From CAZNVB01 sp964651495 (GTDB taxonomy: Bacteria; Acidobacteriota; Aminicenantia; Aminicenantales; UBA8522): DNA of 12,463 nt. The DNA is taken from assembly GCA_964651495.1 (NCBI GenBank), contig CAZYWP010000097.1, positions 1-12,463 on the forward strand, read 5' to 3'. Every line of letters starts with the position of its first letter. Within the stretch, counting starts at the first letter, position 1. The translations under genes and the position numbers were made by a program. Below the pieces are notes generated by a model. The model was not told where the DNA came from and made no database searches. It worked only from the letters and a program-made list of their open reading frames with translations. Of the stretch, positions 1 through 6,276 are shown in pieces.

Positions 1-1365
1 ACGGGCGGGATGACCTCCCACGCCGCGGTCGTCGGCCGCCAGATGGGCAAGCCGGCCGTGGTTGGCTGCGGCGCCCTGCGCATTGATGAAGAAGGGAAAC
101 GGCTTTCGGTCGATGGAAAGACTTTCCAAGAGGGGGATTGGATCTCGATCGACGGCGGCACGGGTGAAGTCCTGGAAGGCCAGATCCCCACGCGGCCGTC
201 CGAGATCATCCAGGTCATCCGCGGGGAGAAAAAGCCCGAGGATTCGAGGATGTACCAGTATTTCACCAAGCTCCTCTCCTGGGCCGATGAAGTCAGGAAG
301 CTGGGGGTGCGGGCCAATTCGGACGCTCCCGAAGACGCCCGGGTGGCCTTCGCCTTCGGCGCCGAGGGGATTGGGCTCGCCCGGACCGAACATATGTTCT
401 TCGGCCCCGAGCGGCTGCCCATTGTCAAGGAGATGATTTTGGCCGACAACGAGGCCGACCGGCGCAAGGCTTTGGACAGGCTCCTGCCTTTCCAGAAGAA
501 GGATTTCTACGAATTTTTCAAGGAGATGCACGGGAATCCGGTGACCATCCGGACGATCGACCCGCCGCTCCACGAGTTTCTGCCGCGGCGCGAGGACCTG
601 ATGGTCGAGCTGGCCGAGCTCAAGGTCAAACCTCGGAAGAACAAGACAAAGATTGCGGAGATCGAGACGCTGTTGGCGCGCGTCAACCAGCTCTCCGAAT
701 TCAACCCCATGCTCGGGCACCGCGGCTGCCGGCTGGGCATTTCCTACCCCGAAATTACCGAGATGCAGGCCCGGGCCATCTTCGAGGCGGCCTGCGAGCT
801 GACCAAGGAAGGGGAGAAGGTCCGGCCCGAGATCATGGTTCCTCTCGTCGGGCACGTGGCCGAGCTGGCCAACCAGAAGGAAATCATCGTTCGGGTCGCC
901 GATGAAGTGATGAACCGGTACGGCGTGAAGGTTGAATACCTCGTCGGCACGATGATTGAGATCCCCCGCGGCGCCATTACGGCGGATGATGTGGCCCGGG
1001 AGGCCGAGTTCTTTAGCTTCGGCACCAACGACCTGACCCAGACGACCTATGGCGTCTCCCGCGATGACGGCGGCAAGTTCCTGAATTATTACCTCAACAA
1101 GGGCATCTGGAAGGACGATCCCTTCGAGACGATTGACACGGAGGGTGTCGGAGTGCTGATGAAAATGGCGGTGGAAAAGGGCAGGAAAACACGGCCCAAC
1201 CTCAAAGTCGGGATCTGCGGCGTGCACGGCGGCGATCCGCGCTCGATCTTCTTCTGCCACAAGATCGGGCTGAACTATGTGAGTTGCTCGGCCTACCAGA
1301 TCCCGATCGCCCGGCTGGCCGCCGCCCAGGTCAACATCGGGAAGAAAGCCAACGACGCCGATTAG
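1..1365 (+). CDS. ppdK: Pyruvate, phosphate dikinase, C-terminal half (5' end outside window)
   Basis: Interconverts pyruvate + ATP + Pi and PEP + AMP + PPi in the cytoplasm, at the pyruvate/PEP node of glycolysis or gluconeogenesis. The reading frame is open from base 1, so the gene is truncated by the window edge; 454 residues are visible. The fragment opens with TGGMTSHAA, the swivelling phosphohistidine motif, with the catalytic His at visible residue 7. The PEP/pyruvate-binding TIM barrel follows: GCRLGISYPEITEMQ, then FGTNDLTQTTYGVSRDD near residues 340-356, then GICGVHGGDPRSI with the conserved Cys at about 406, then NYVSCSAYQIPIARLAAAQ at the C-terminus. In known dikinases the phosphohistidine lies near residue 455 of about 880-900, so the visible length fits a complete C-terminal half. 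The motif set separates it from PEP synthase and PTS enzyme I. Its TAG stop is 2 bp from the stop of the convergent proline dehydrogenase, leaving no room for a terminator. Confidence 0.96.
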   Translation, partial: TGGMTSHAAVVGRQMGKPAVVGCGALRIDEEGKRLSVDGKTFQEGDWISIDGGTGEVLEGQIPTRPSEIIQVIRGEKKPEDSRMYQYFTKLLSWADEVRKLGVRANSDAPEDARVAFAFGAEGIGLARTEHMFFGPERLPIVKEMILADNEADRRKALDRLLPFQKKDFYEFFKEMHGNPVTIRTIDPPLHEFLPRREDLMVELAELKVKPRKNKTKIAEIETLLARVNQLSEFNPMLGHRGCRLGISYPEITEMQARAIFEAACELTKEGEKVRPEIMVPLVGHVAELANQKEIIVRVADEVMNRYGVKVEYLVGTMIEIPRGAITADDVAREAEFFSFGTNDLTQTTYGVSRDDGGKFLNYYLNKGIWKDDPFETIDTEGVGVLMKMAVEKGRKTRPNLKVGICGVHGGDPRSIFFCHKIGLNYVSCSAYQIPIARLAAAQVNIGKKANDAD

Positions 1366-1367
1366 GC

Positions 1368-2216
1368 CTATTTTCTAAACAGGTTCTTGACGACGAAAAA
1401 GACGTTTTCTTTCCGCTCGCGAAAGCGCCGCAGAGTGTAGGGCAACCAGTGGGTGCCAAACGGGACATAGCACCTGACTCGGTAGCCTTCTTCCGCCAGC
1501 TTCCGGAAGGTCTTGTTCCGGATGCCGAAGAGATACTGAAACTCGAACTTGTCGTTCGGAATAGCGTTGGCGGCCACATATTCCCTAGTCCATTTGATCA
1601 GCCTGTCATCGTGCGTGGCGATGGCCGGGTAGACGCCATCCCTGAACAGCATCTCGGCGAGCTTCATAAAGTTCGCCCGGATGTCTTTCATCTTCTGGAT
1701 GGCCAGATCCTTCGGCTCTTTGTAAGCGCCCTTGCAGAGTCTCACTTTCGCTTTGCTGCGGTTGATCTCCTGGACGTCTTTCTCGGTCCGGAAGAGGTAG
1801 GCCTGGACGACGATCCCGATGTTGTCGTAATCCTTTCTCAGGCGGTAGAAGATGTCGAGCGTCCTCTGGGTGTGGGGTGTGCCCTCCATGTCGACGCGGA
1901 CGAAATTTCCGAGCTCTCTGGCCTTTTGGACGATCTTGCGGATGTTCTGGTAGCAGTATTCGGTATCGATGTCGAGCCCCATCTGGGTGAGCTTGAGCGA
2001 GGCATGGGAGTCAATCCCCGCCTGGGGAATCGCCTCCAGAAGCTCGAGATAGGCGTTGACCGCCCTCTCCGCCGTCTCCCTATCCTTGACGCTTTCACCC
2101 AGGACGTCCAGGGTGGCCATGACCTTTTTCTCGTTGAGTTTTTTGACGGCTTTGATGGCTTCCGCGACGGTCTCTCCGGCGACGAAACTGCGGGCCATCC
2201 GGGTGAGTAGTTTCAT
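1368..2216 (-). CDS. Monofunctional proline dehydrogenase (PRODH, FAD-dependent)
   Basis: Oxidises L-proline to 1-pyrroline-5-carboxylate with FAD, the first step of proline catabolism. The protein is 282 aa, close to the roughly 300 aa of stand-alone bacterial PRODHs, and it lacks the P5C dehydrogenase domain of bifunctional PutA. Visible motifs in order are SLKLTQMGL (73-81), VRVDMEG (106-112), VVQAYL (136-141), VRLCKGAYKEP (158-168), ATHDD (200-204), FEFQYLFGIR (224-233) and YVPFGTHWLPYTLRRFRE (250-267). The last holds the Tyr/Arg/Arg substrate-carboxylate cluster. The ATG start is supported by AAAGGAG upstream (+ strand 2225-2231 region). A good sigma-70 promoter precedes it. No P5C dehydrogenase is next to it, so the second step must be encoded elsewhere. 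Unlike the glycosyltransferase blocks, this gene has a conventional leader with a ribosome binding site. Confidence 0.95.
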   Translation of the reverse strand: MKLLTRMARSFVAGETVAEAIKAVKKLNEKKVMATLDVLGESVKDRETAERAVNAYLELLEAIPQAGIDSHASLKLTQMGLDIDTEYCYQNIRKIVQKARELGNFVRVDMEGTPHTQRTLDIFYRLRKDYDNIGIVVQAYLFRTEKDVQEINRSKAKVRLCKGAYKEPKDLAIQKMKDIRANFMKLAEMLFRDGVYPAIATHDDRLIKWTREYVAANAIPNDKFEFQYLFGIRNKTFRKLAEEGYRVRCYVPFGTHWLPYTLRRFRERKENVFFVVKNLFRK

Positions 2217-2262
2217 GAATGCGCTCCTTTTATTAGTTCCAGGTTAATAACTTTAGAAATAT

Positions 2263-2290
2263 ATCATATTTATTTCATTCAGGATTTCAA
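2263..2290 (-). promoter_or_regulatory. Sigma-70-type promoter of the proline dehydrogenase gene
   Basis: Read on the minus strand, TTGAAA (+ strand 2285-2290) and TATGAT (+ strand 2263-2268) are separated by 16 bp in an AT-rich stretch. Each box matches consensus at 5 of 6 positions. Transcription would start near 2256 and give a leader of about 40 nt carrying the AAAGGAG ribosome binding site. This is inferred from sequence only. Confidence 0.6.
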
Positions 2291-2318
2291 GGGCTGTCCC
2301 CTTCCACAAGCGGCCCTT
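2289..2318. repeat. Inverted repeat in the divergent PRODH/HDAC spacer
   Basis: AAGGGC (2289-2294) and GCCCTT (2313-2318) are exact complements around an 18-nt centre, and the right arm runs into six Ts (2317-2322). It resembles a rho-independent terminator on the + strand. However, the genes on both sides point away from it, so there is nothing to terminate. Its left arm overlaps the -35 box of the PRODH promoter, so an operator role is possible but unproven. Confidence 0.35.
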
Positions 2319-2331
2319 TTTTGATATGTAT

Positions 2332-2337
2332 TATAAC
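2332..2337 (+). promoter_or_regulatory. Possible -10 box of the HDAC-family gene
   Basis: TATAAC lies 14 bp before the ATG at 2352 in an AT-rich spacer. I find no acceptable -35 box at 15-18 bp spacing, only GC-rich sequence. If used, it would give a leader of only about 8 nt, with no clear Shine-Dalgarno sequence. Confidence 0.3.
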
Positions 2338-2351
2338 TCCGTGACCGGATC

Positions 2352-3296
2352 ATGCGATTGCTGAAATTCCTGGAAAAGTGGCGATTTCCCGTGCCGTTTG
2401 TTTACAGCGATGACTACTGGATGCTCGACGTCGGAAAACACGTCTTCCCGATTAAAAAGTACCGGGCGATCTACGAGCGCCTGATCCTGTTGGGGGCGAA
2501 GAAGAGCCAGTTTATCGCTCCCCGGCTGGCCAGCGATGAGGATATCCTGCTCGTTCACTCCCCGAGGTACGTCAAGAAGTTGAAAACGGGCTCGCTTTCG
2601 GCGGCGGAAATCGCCATGATCGAGCTTCCCTTTTCCAGGGAGCTGGTGCGGTTTGCCTGGCTGTCCGTGGGCGGGACGATCCTGACCGCGCAGCTGGCCC
2701 TGGAAAAGGGGCTGGCCGTGCATATCGGAGGCGGGTTCCATCACGCTTTTCATGACCACGGCGAGGGATTCTGCGTCCTGAACGATGTGGCCGTGGCGGT
2801 GGAGAAACTCAACAGAGAAAAAGCCGTGGAGCGGATCATGGTCGTCGATTGCGACGTCCACCAGGGGAATGGGACGGCCCATATCCTGTCCGGCAAGGAT
2901 TACGTCTTCACTTTTTCCATCCACCAGATGGACATCTATCCCTCAGCCAAGCCGGAGAGCACGGTCGATGTCGGACTCTGGTCCGGGGACGGCGATGAGA
3001 AATACCTTTCCGCCCTGCGCGCCCACTTTCCCCGCCTTTATCAGGAATTCAAACCCGGCCTGGTCTTCTACCTGGCGGGCGCGGATCCTTTTGAGAGAGA
3101 CCATCTGGGAAGCCTGCGGCTGACTCATAACGGGCTGCGCGAGCGGGACCTGCTGATCCTCGGAGAGGCGCGCCGGCGGCGCATTCCCGTAGCCGTCGTC
3201 CTGGGCGGCGGGTACGCGGTGGACACCGAGGACACGGTTACGGCTCACCTGAATACGATCAAAGCGGCGCAGAAAGTCCAGAGACGATATTCTTAG
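2352..3296 (+). CDS. Histone deacetylase / AcuC-family zinc deacetylase
   Basis: Arginase-deacetylase fold amidohydrolase that would remove acetyl or similar acyl groups from lysine or amine substrates using a zinc ion. The protein is 314 aa, normal for bacterial family members. The N-terminus (FVYSDDYWMLDVGKHVFPIKKY, residues 16-37, quoted here as the conserved YS...HVFP block) supports the ATG at 2352. The catalytic His pair sits in GGGFHHAFHD (HH at 130-131). Zinc ligands are Asp168 and His170 in DCDVHQGNGT and Asp245 in AGADPF. The GGGY loop (285-288) carries the catalytic Tyr. All expected active-site residues are present, so it should be an active enzyme. Bacterial relatives include AcuC (acetoin utilisation, acetyl-CoA synthetase control) and acetylpolyamine hydrolases, and the real substrate cannot be read from the sequence. 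Its stop overlaps the stop of the convergent cutA by 4 bp. Confidence 0.93.
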   Translation: MRLLKFLEKWRFPVPFVYSDDYWMLDVGKHVFPIKKYRAIYERLILLGAKKSQFIAPRLASDEDILLVHSPRYVKKLKTGSLSAAEIAMIELPFSRELVRFAWLSVGGTILTAQLALEKGLAVHIGGGFHHAFHDHGEGFCVLNDVAVAVEKLNREKAVERIMVVDCDVHQGNGTAHILSGKDYVFTFSIHQMDIYPSAKPESTVDVGLWSGDGDEKYLSALRAHFPRLYQEFKPGLVFYLAGADPFERDHLGSLRLTHNGLRERDLLILGEARRRRIPVAVVLGGGYAVDTEDTVTAHLNTIKAAQKVQRRYS

Positions 3297-3619
3297 CCCT
3301 GCGTCTCTCTGCCCAGCCAGTCCAGATATTCCGGGGAGCCTTTTTCGATCGGCAGGGCGATGATCTCGGGAACTGTATAAGGATGAATCTCTTTAATCCG
3401 TTTTTCCAGCCGGCTGAAAAGGGATGCTTTTGTCTTGATGAGGAGAATAAATTCCTCCTCGCCGCATATTTTCCCTTCCCACCAATAAAATGAGCGGGCG
3501 GCCCGGCCCACAGTCACGCAGGCGGCCAGCCTCTCTCCTACGAGCGTCCGGGCGATCCCCTGCCCCTTTTCTTCATCCGGGACTGTGGTCAGGACGAGGA
3601 GAAATTGTTCGCTAAGGAT
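3293..3619 (-). CDS. cutA: CutA1 family divalent-cation tolerance protein, non-canonical start codon
   Basis: Small ferredoxin-like protein that forms very stable trimers; linked to divalent-metal tolerance, with the molecular role still debated. The visible protein carries the full CutA signature: LVLTTVPDEE, ARTLVGERLAACV, FYWWEGKI, EEEFILLIKTK and HPYTVPEIIALPI, ending DWLGRETQG. The only GTG starts would begin after ERLAAC and would remove the first beta-strand and helix. Between the in-frame stop at 3632-3634 and that point there is no ATG, GTG or TTG. I place the start at ATC (3617-3619), giving 108 aa, a normal CutA length, with AAGGA about 8 nt upstream. ATA at 3626-3628 is the alternative and would overlap the M20 stop as ATAG. 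The gene follows the M20 gene with a 5-bp gap, so translational coupling is likely. Identity is certain, start uncertain. Confidence 0.88.
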   Translation of the reverse strand: MLSEQFLLVLTTVPDEEKGQGIARTLVGERLAACVTVGRAARSFYWWEGKICGEEEFILLIKTKASLFSRLEKRIKEIHPYTVPEIIALPIEKGSPEYLDWLGRETQG

Positions 3620-3624
3620 TTTTT

Positions 3625-4860
3625 CTATTCCTTATCCCGCATAAAAATATGGGCGAAGACCTTGGCATCGCCGATCATGTTATCTATATGGCAGTACTCG
3701 TTCGGCTGATGAGCCGTCTCGTCAGTCCTGGACCAGCAGGCGGCCGGATAGCCGGCCCGCCGGAACAGCGCAGCCACGGTGCCGCCGCCGATCCCGCGGG
3801 CGGTCGCCTCGACCCGGTAGACTTCTCTGATGGCCGTCCGCAAGGCGCCGACCACCGGGGCGTCGGCCGGAGTGGGCGGAGCCGCCGGAGCTCTCTGCTG
3901 CTCCTCGAAGGTGATCTGAACCCCGAACCGGTTCTCGACTCTCTTGGCCACTTTCCTGATCATGGCCTCGACCTCCTCTATCGAGAACTTGGGCAGCAGG
4001 CGGCAGTCGAGATAAAAGACATCCTCGCCCGGGATGGTGTTGATGTTGGGAACATTCGGCTCTTTCTTGGTCGGCTCAAAGGTGGAAATCGGGGGCTCGA
4101 ACAGAGGATCCTGGTCTCTGAACTGTTGGTACAAGCCGTCGAGCTCGGTCACGAGATAGGAAGCCGCCTTGAAGCTGTTGATTCCCTTGTTCGGCGTCGA
4201 GGCGTGGGCCTGACGGCCGACGGTCTTGAATTTGAGCCAGAGGATTCCTTTCTCGGCCACTTCGATGAGCGTCCCTTCCTTGTTTCCGGCATCCGGGACG
4301 ATGATCAGGTCCTTCTTTTTGAAAGCCTTGGTGCGACCGAGGACATAATCGATCCCCTTGAGACTCCCCGTTTCTTCGTCGGCGACCAGGACGATCCCGA
4401 GGTTCGAAGCCGGCGCGATTTTCTCGTCCCGGAACGCCTTGACCGCGTAGAGCGAGGCAACCATATCCTGCTGGTTGTCCTCGACGCCCCGGCCGTAGAT
4501 TTTCCCCTCCTCGACCCAGGCTTTATACGGATCGCCCTTCCACTGGGCTAAATCTCCGGGCGGGACGACATCCATATGGGTCATAATCCAGACAGTCCTG
4601 GATGTGTCCCGGCCTTTAAAAAAGGCGAGAATGTTAGGTCGGTACCCGGCCGGGGCATCCAGGTCGGGCGCTTTGATGATTTCAATTTGCTCCGGGCTCA
4701 TCTCCTTGAGAAAGCCCAGAAGGATCTCCGCTTTCTTGACCTCCCCTTCACCGCCGCTGAGCGGTGAAATGGCCGGAACGGAGCAAAGCTTGATCTGCAT
4801 GTTGATCATATCGTCGCGGAAACTCTCGATGCGATTGGCAATTTTTCCGAAGCGGGTCAT
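3625..4860 (-). CDS. M20 family metallohydrolase (ArgE/DapE-like)
   Basis: Di-zinc amidohydrolase of the M20 family, whose members cleave N-acyl amino acids or dipeptides; the exact substrate is not readable. From the chosen ATG the protein is 411 aa. Likely metal ligands and catalytic residues are His95 and Asp97 (THMDVVPPGD), Asp128 (GRGVEDNQQ), Glu162-Glu163 (ADEETGS), Asp190 (VPDAG) and His384 (AHQPNEY). His219 in RQAHAS lies in the dimerisation lid domain. The frame stays open upstream to 5127, but that extension crosses the intergenic repeat and reads as low-complexity, unrelated sequence. The ATG at 4858-4860 has GGGGAG about 8 nt upstream and begins a family-like N-terminus (ESFRDDMINMQIKLCSVPAISP region), so I use it. 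No signal peptide is seen, so it should be cytoplasmic. It heads a two-gene unit with cutA and is divergent from the glycosyltransferase block. Confidence 0.92.
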   Translation of the reverse strand: MTRFGKIANRIESFRDDMINMQIKLCSVPAISPLSGGEGEVKKAEILLGFLKEMSPEQIEIIKAPDLDAPAGYRPNILAFFKGRDTSRTVWIMTHMDVVPPGDLAQWKGDPYKAWVEEGKIYGRGVEDNQQDMVASLYAVKAFRDEKIAPASNLGIVLVADEETGSLKGIDYVLGRTKAFKKKDLIIVPDAGNKEGTLIEVAEKGILWLKFKTVGRQAHASTPNKGINSFKAASYLVTELDGLYQQFRDQDPLFEPPISTFEPTKKEPNVPNINTIPGEDVFYLDCRLLPKFSIEEVEAMIRKVAKRVENRFGVQITFEEQQRAPAAPPTPADAPVVGALRTAIREVYRVEATARGIGGGTVAALFRRAGYPAACWSRTDETAHQPNEYCHIDNMIGDAKVFAHIFMRDKE

Positions 4861-4916
4861 TATCGATCTCCCCGAGCGATGATAACACCTAGGGGAAGGG
4901 GAAGCAAGCACAATAA

Positions 4917-5094
4917 GCTGACGACCTTCATTCGTTGACAAAGGCGAGGGTGTTGGATGAGGAAGTCCGTCGAAGCCTGAGCGGGCAGGGTTTCTCGACT
5001 GAAAGGAGAGAAGAGCGAAGGCTGAGTTCGAAGCGAGTTTCCTCGCTGGGGAAACGAGCGGGCTGACGAATCCAATACCCGAGCCTTCCTTGAC
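4917..5094 (+). repeat. 178-bp direct repeat, copy 1 (upstream of glycosyltransferase block 1)
   Basis: Matches 9510-9687 base for base without gaps, with 6 differences in 178. Five differences are near the ends (repeat positions 17, 19, 23, 172, 173) and only one is inside (position 72). The nearly invariant core is 4941-5087. That core is bounded by self-complementary arms: AAGGC-GA-GGGTGTTGGAT (4941-4958) against ATCCAATACCC-GA-GCCTT (5070-5087), that is 5 bp, a symmetric GA/GA internal loop, then 11 bp including one G-U. Inside are AGCCT/AGGCT (4974-4978 with 5019-5023), TTCTC/GAGAA (4992-4996 with 5008-5012) and a tetraloop hairpin AGCGAG-TTTC-CTCGCT (5032-5047). The octamer GCTGACGA occurs at the repeat start and again at 5062-5069. 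It lies between the M20 start and the first glycosyltransferase, and its last bases form the -35 box of that gene's promoter. I do not recognise the family. Confidence 0.95.
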
Positions 5095-5118
5095 TTTTGG
5101 AGGGACAGGACATACATT
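5090..5118 (+). promoter_or_regulatory. Promoter of glycosyltransferase block 1, -35 box inside repeat copy 1
   Basis: TTGACT (5090-5095), 17-bp spacer, TACATT (5113-5118). The -10 keeps the most important positions (TAnnnT), though it matches only 4 of 6. The start codon follows after 8 bp, exactly as at copy 2, so the predicted transcription start falls on or next to the ATG and the mRNA would be leaderless. This candidate is weaker on its own than the copy-2 promoter; the identical spacing to the ATG is what supports it. Confidence 0.5.
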
Positions 5119-5126
5119 TACAGCCA

Positions 5127-6260
5127 ATGCGGCTCGGGTTCGACCTCCGTCCCTTTCTTCGAGAGGAGACCGGCGTCGGAACCTATCTCAGAAGCCTTCT
5201 CGGCCATCTCGCCCGGGTGGACCGGACGAACCAGTATTTTTTGTTCTCCTCTTCCTGGAGGGACCGGTTTCCCCGGGATAAAATCCCGCCCCTGGCCAGA
5301 ATGACCTTCAAAGACTGGCGCATTCCCGTCAAAATCCTGAATCTTTTTTGGCAGCGCTGGGGCTGCCCGCCGCTCGATCTTTTCTTCCGGGCCGAGCTCG
5401 ACCTGACGCACTCGGCGACCCCGCTCGTCCTTCCGACCCGGGGGAAGAAAGTCATCACCATCCATGACCTTTTTTTTATGGATTTCCCGGAGCAGGCCGG
5501 AAAAGAGGCCGGAGAGGTATTCTACCGCCGGGCCGCCGATTCTATTCGCCGCGCCGATGGGATCATCACATTTTCCGCCTTCACCAGGCGCGACTTGGTG
5601 GCGCGCTTCGACATCAAAGAAGACAAGGTGAAGGTGATTCCCCACGGGCTCGACCGGAGGTTTTTGGAAGACGTGCCGCCGGCAGAGTTGAAGGCAACCA
5701 GGAAGAGACGCAACCTTCCCCCCTCCTTTTTGCTTTTTGTCGGCGCCCAAGAACCGAGGAAAAACCTGACCAGGCTCATCGATGCCCTGAAAATCATCCA
5801 CCTTCATGGAATCAAGATCCCGGTCGTCCTGGTCGGGCCGGCAGGAGAGGCGACCGAGGCGGTCCGTCTGAGGGCGGAAACTCTCGAACTCAGGCATTGG
5901 ATAGTGATGACCGGCTATCTCCCGGAGCGCGACGTCCGGCATGTCTACCGCCTGGCCTCCGCCTTCGTTTTTCCCTCCCTCTGCGAGGGCTTCGGACTTC
6001 CTCTGGTCGAGGCCATGGCCAGCGGGATTCCCATCGCCGCCTCCCTGTCTTCGGCCATCCCGGAGGTCTGCGGGGAAGCGGCCGTTTATTTCCGGCCCGA
6101 AGACCCCGAAAACATGGCCGAGAAGATCATCCCCATCCTGGAGAATCAGGCCGTCAAAAAGGATCTCGTCTCCAAGGGCCTGAAGAGGGCGCTGGACTTC
6201 AGCTGGGAGAGAGCGGCCGCGGAGACGCTCGAGTTTTACACCTCCCTGGCGGCAAAATGA
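5127..6260 (+). CDS. GT4 family glycosyltransferase (mannosyltransferase B-like)
   Basis: GT-B fold retaining glycosyltransferase that would move a sugar from a nucleotide donor to a growing lipid-linked oligosaccharide on the cytoplasmic face of the membrane. It has 377 aa from ATG 5127. The N-terminal acceptor domain begins MRLGFDLRPF with the TGVG loop (15-18) and a conserved TIHD (111-114). The C-terminal donor domain has FVGAQEPRKNL (204-214) with the phosphate-contacting Arg/Lys, and the EX7E pair Glu287 and Glu295 in CEGFGLPLVEA. An in-frame TTG at 5097 would add ten residues. I reject it because relatives start at the MRxGxD strand and because the ATG sits at the same distance from the promoter as the start at 9720. 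No Shine-Dalgarno is usable for the ATG (GGAGG is 23 nt away), in keeping with leaderless translation. It is the first gene of a four-gene block and the donor sugar is unknown. Confidence 0.92.
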   Translation: MRLGFDLRPFLREETGVGTYLRSLLGHLARVDRTNQYFLFSSSWRDRFPRDKIPPLARMTFKDWRIPVKILNLFWQRWGCPPLDLFFRAELDLTHSATPLVLPTRGKKVITIHDLFFMDFPEQAGKEAGEVFYRRAADSIRRADGIITFSAFTRRDLVARFDIKEDKVKVIPHGLDRRFLEDVPPAELKATRKRRNLPPSFLLFVGAQEPRKNLTRLIDALKIIHLHGIKIPVVLVGPAGEATEAVRLRAETLELRHWIVMTGYLPERDVRHVYRLASAFVFPSLCEGFGLPLVEAMASGIPIAASLSSAIPEVCGEAAVYFRPEDPENMAEKIIPILENQAVKKDLVSKGLKRALDFSWERAAAETLEFYTSLAAK

Positions 6261-6276
6261 GATACCGGAGAGAGAC

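Noticed and set aside
1284..2210. Long + strand frame antisense to proline dehydrogenase, and a similar 448-aa minus frame opposite the sugar-phosphate transferase (10805-12151)
   Set aside because: Typical antisense shadows in GC-rich DNA; the opposite strands hold unmistakable, fully motif-bearing enzymes.
2289..2322. Rho-independent terminator (GC stem plus T-run)
   Set aside because: No + strand gene ends upstream (the nearest stops at 1365 and is followed by a convergent gene), and the stem has an 18-nt loop.
4917..4950. Hammerhead-like core (CTGACGA near the repeat ends, GAAA nearby)
   Set aside because: The required order CUGANGA - stem II - GAAA - stem III - cleavage site cannot be arranged: after the first CTGACGA the short stem is followed by CGAG, and only 8 nt separate GAAA from the second CTGACGA.
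5097..5126. TTG start at 5097 for the first glycosyltransferase
   Set aside because: It would fall inside the promoter spacer, lacks an upstream ribosome binding site, and adds ten residues before the conserved first beta-strand.
4860..5127. Upstream extension of the M20 frame to 500 aa through repeat copy 1
   Set aside because: The extra 89 residues are a reading of the intergenic repeat and do not resemble the family; the ATG at 4860 has a good Shine-Dalgarno and a family-like N-terminus.
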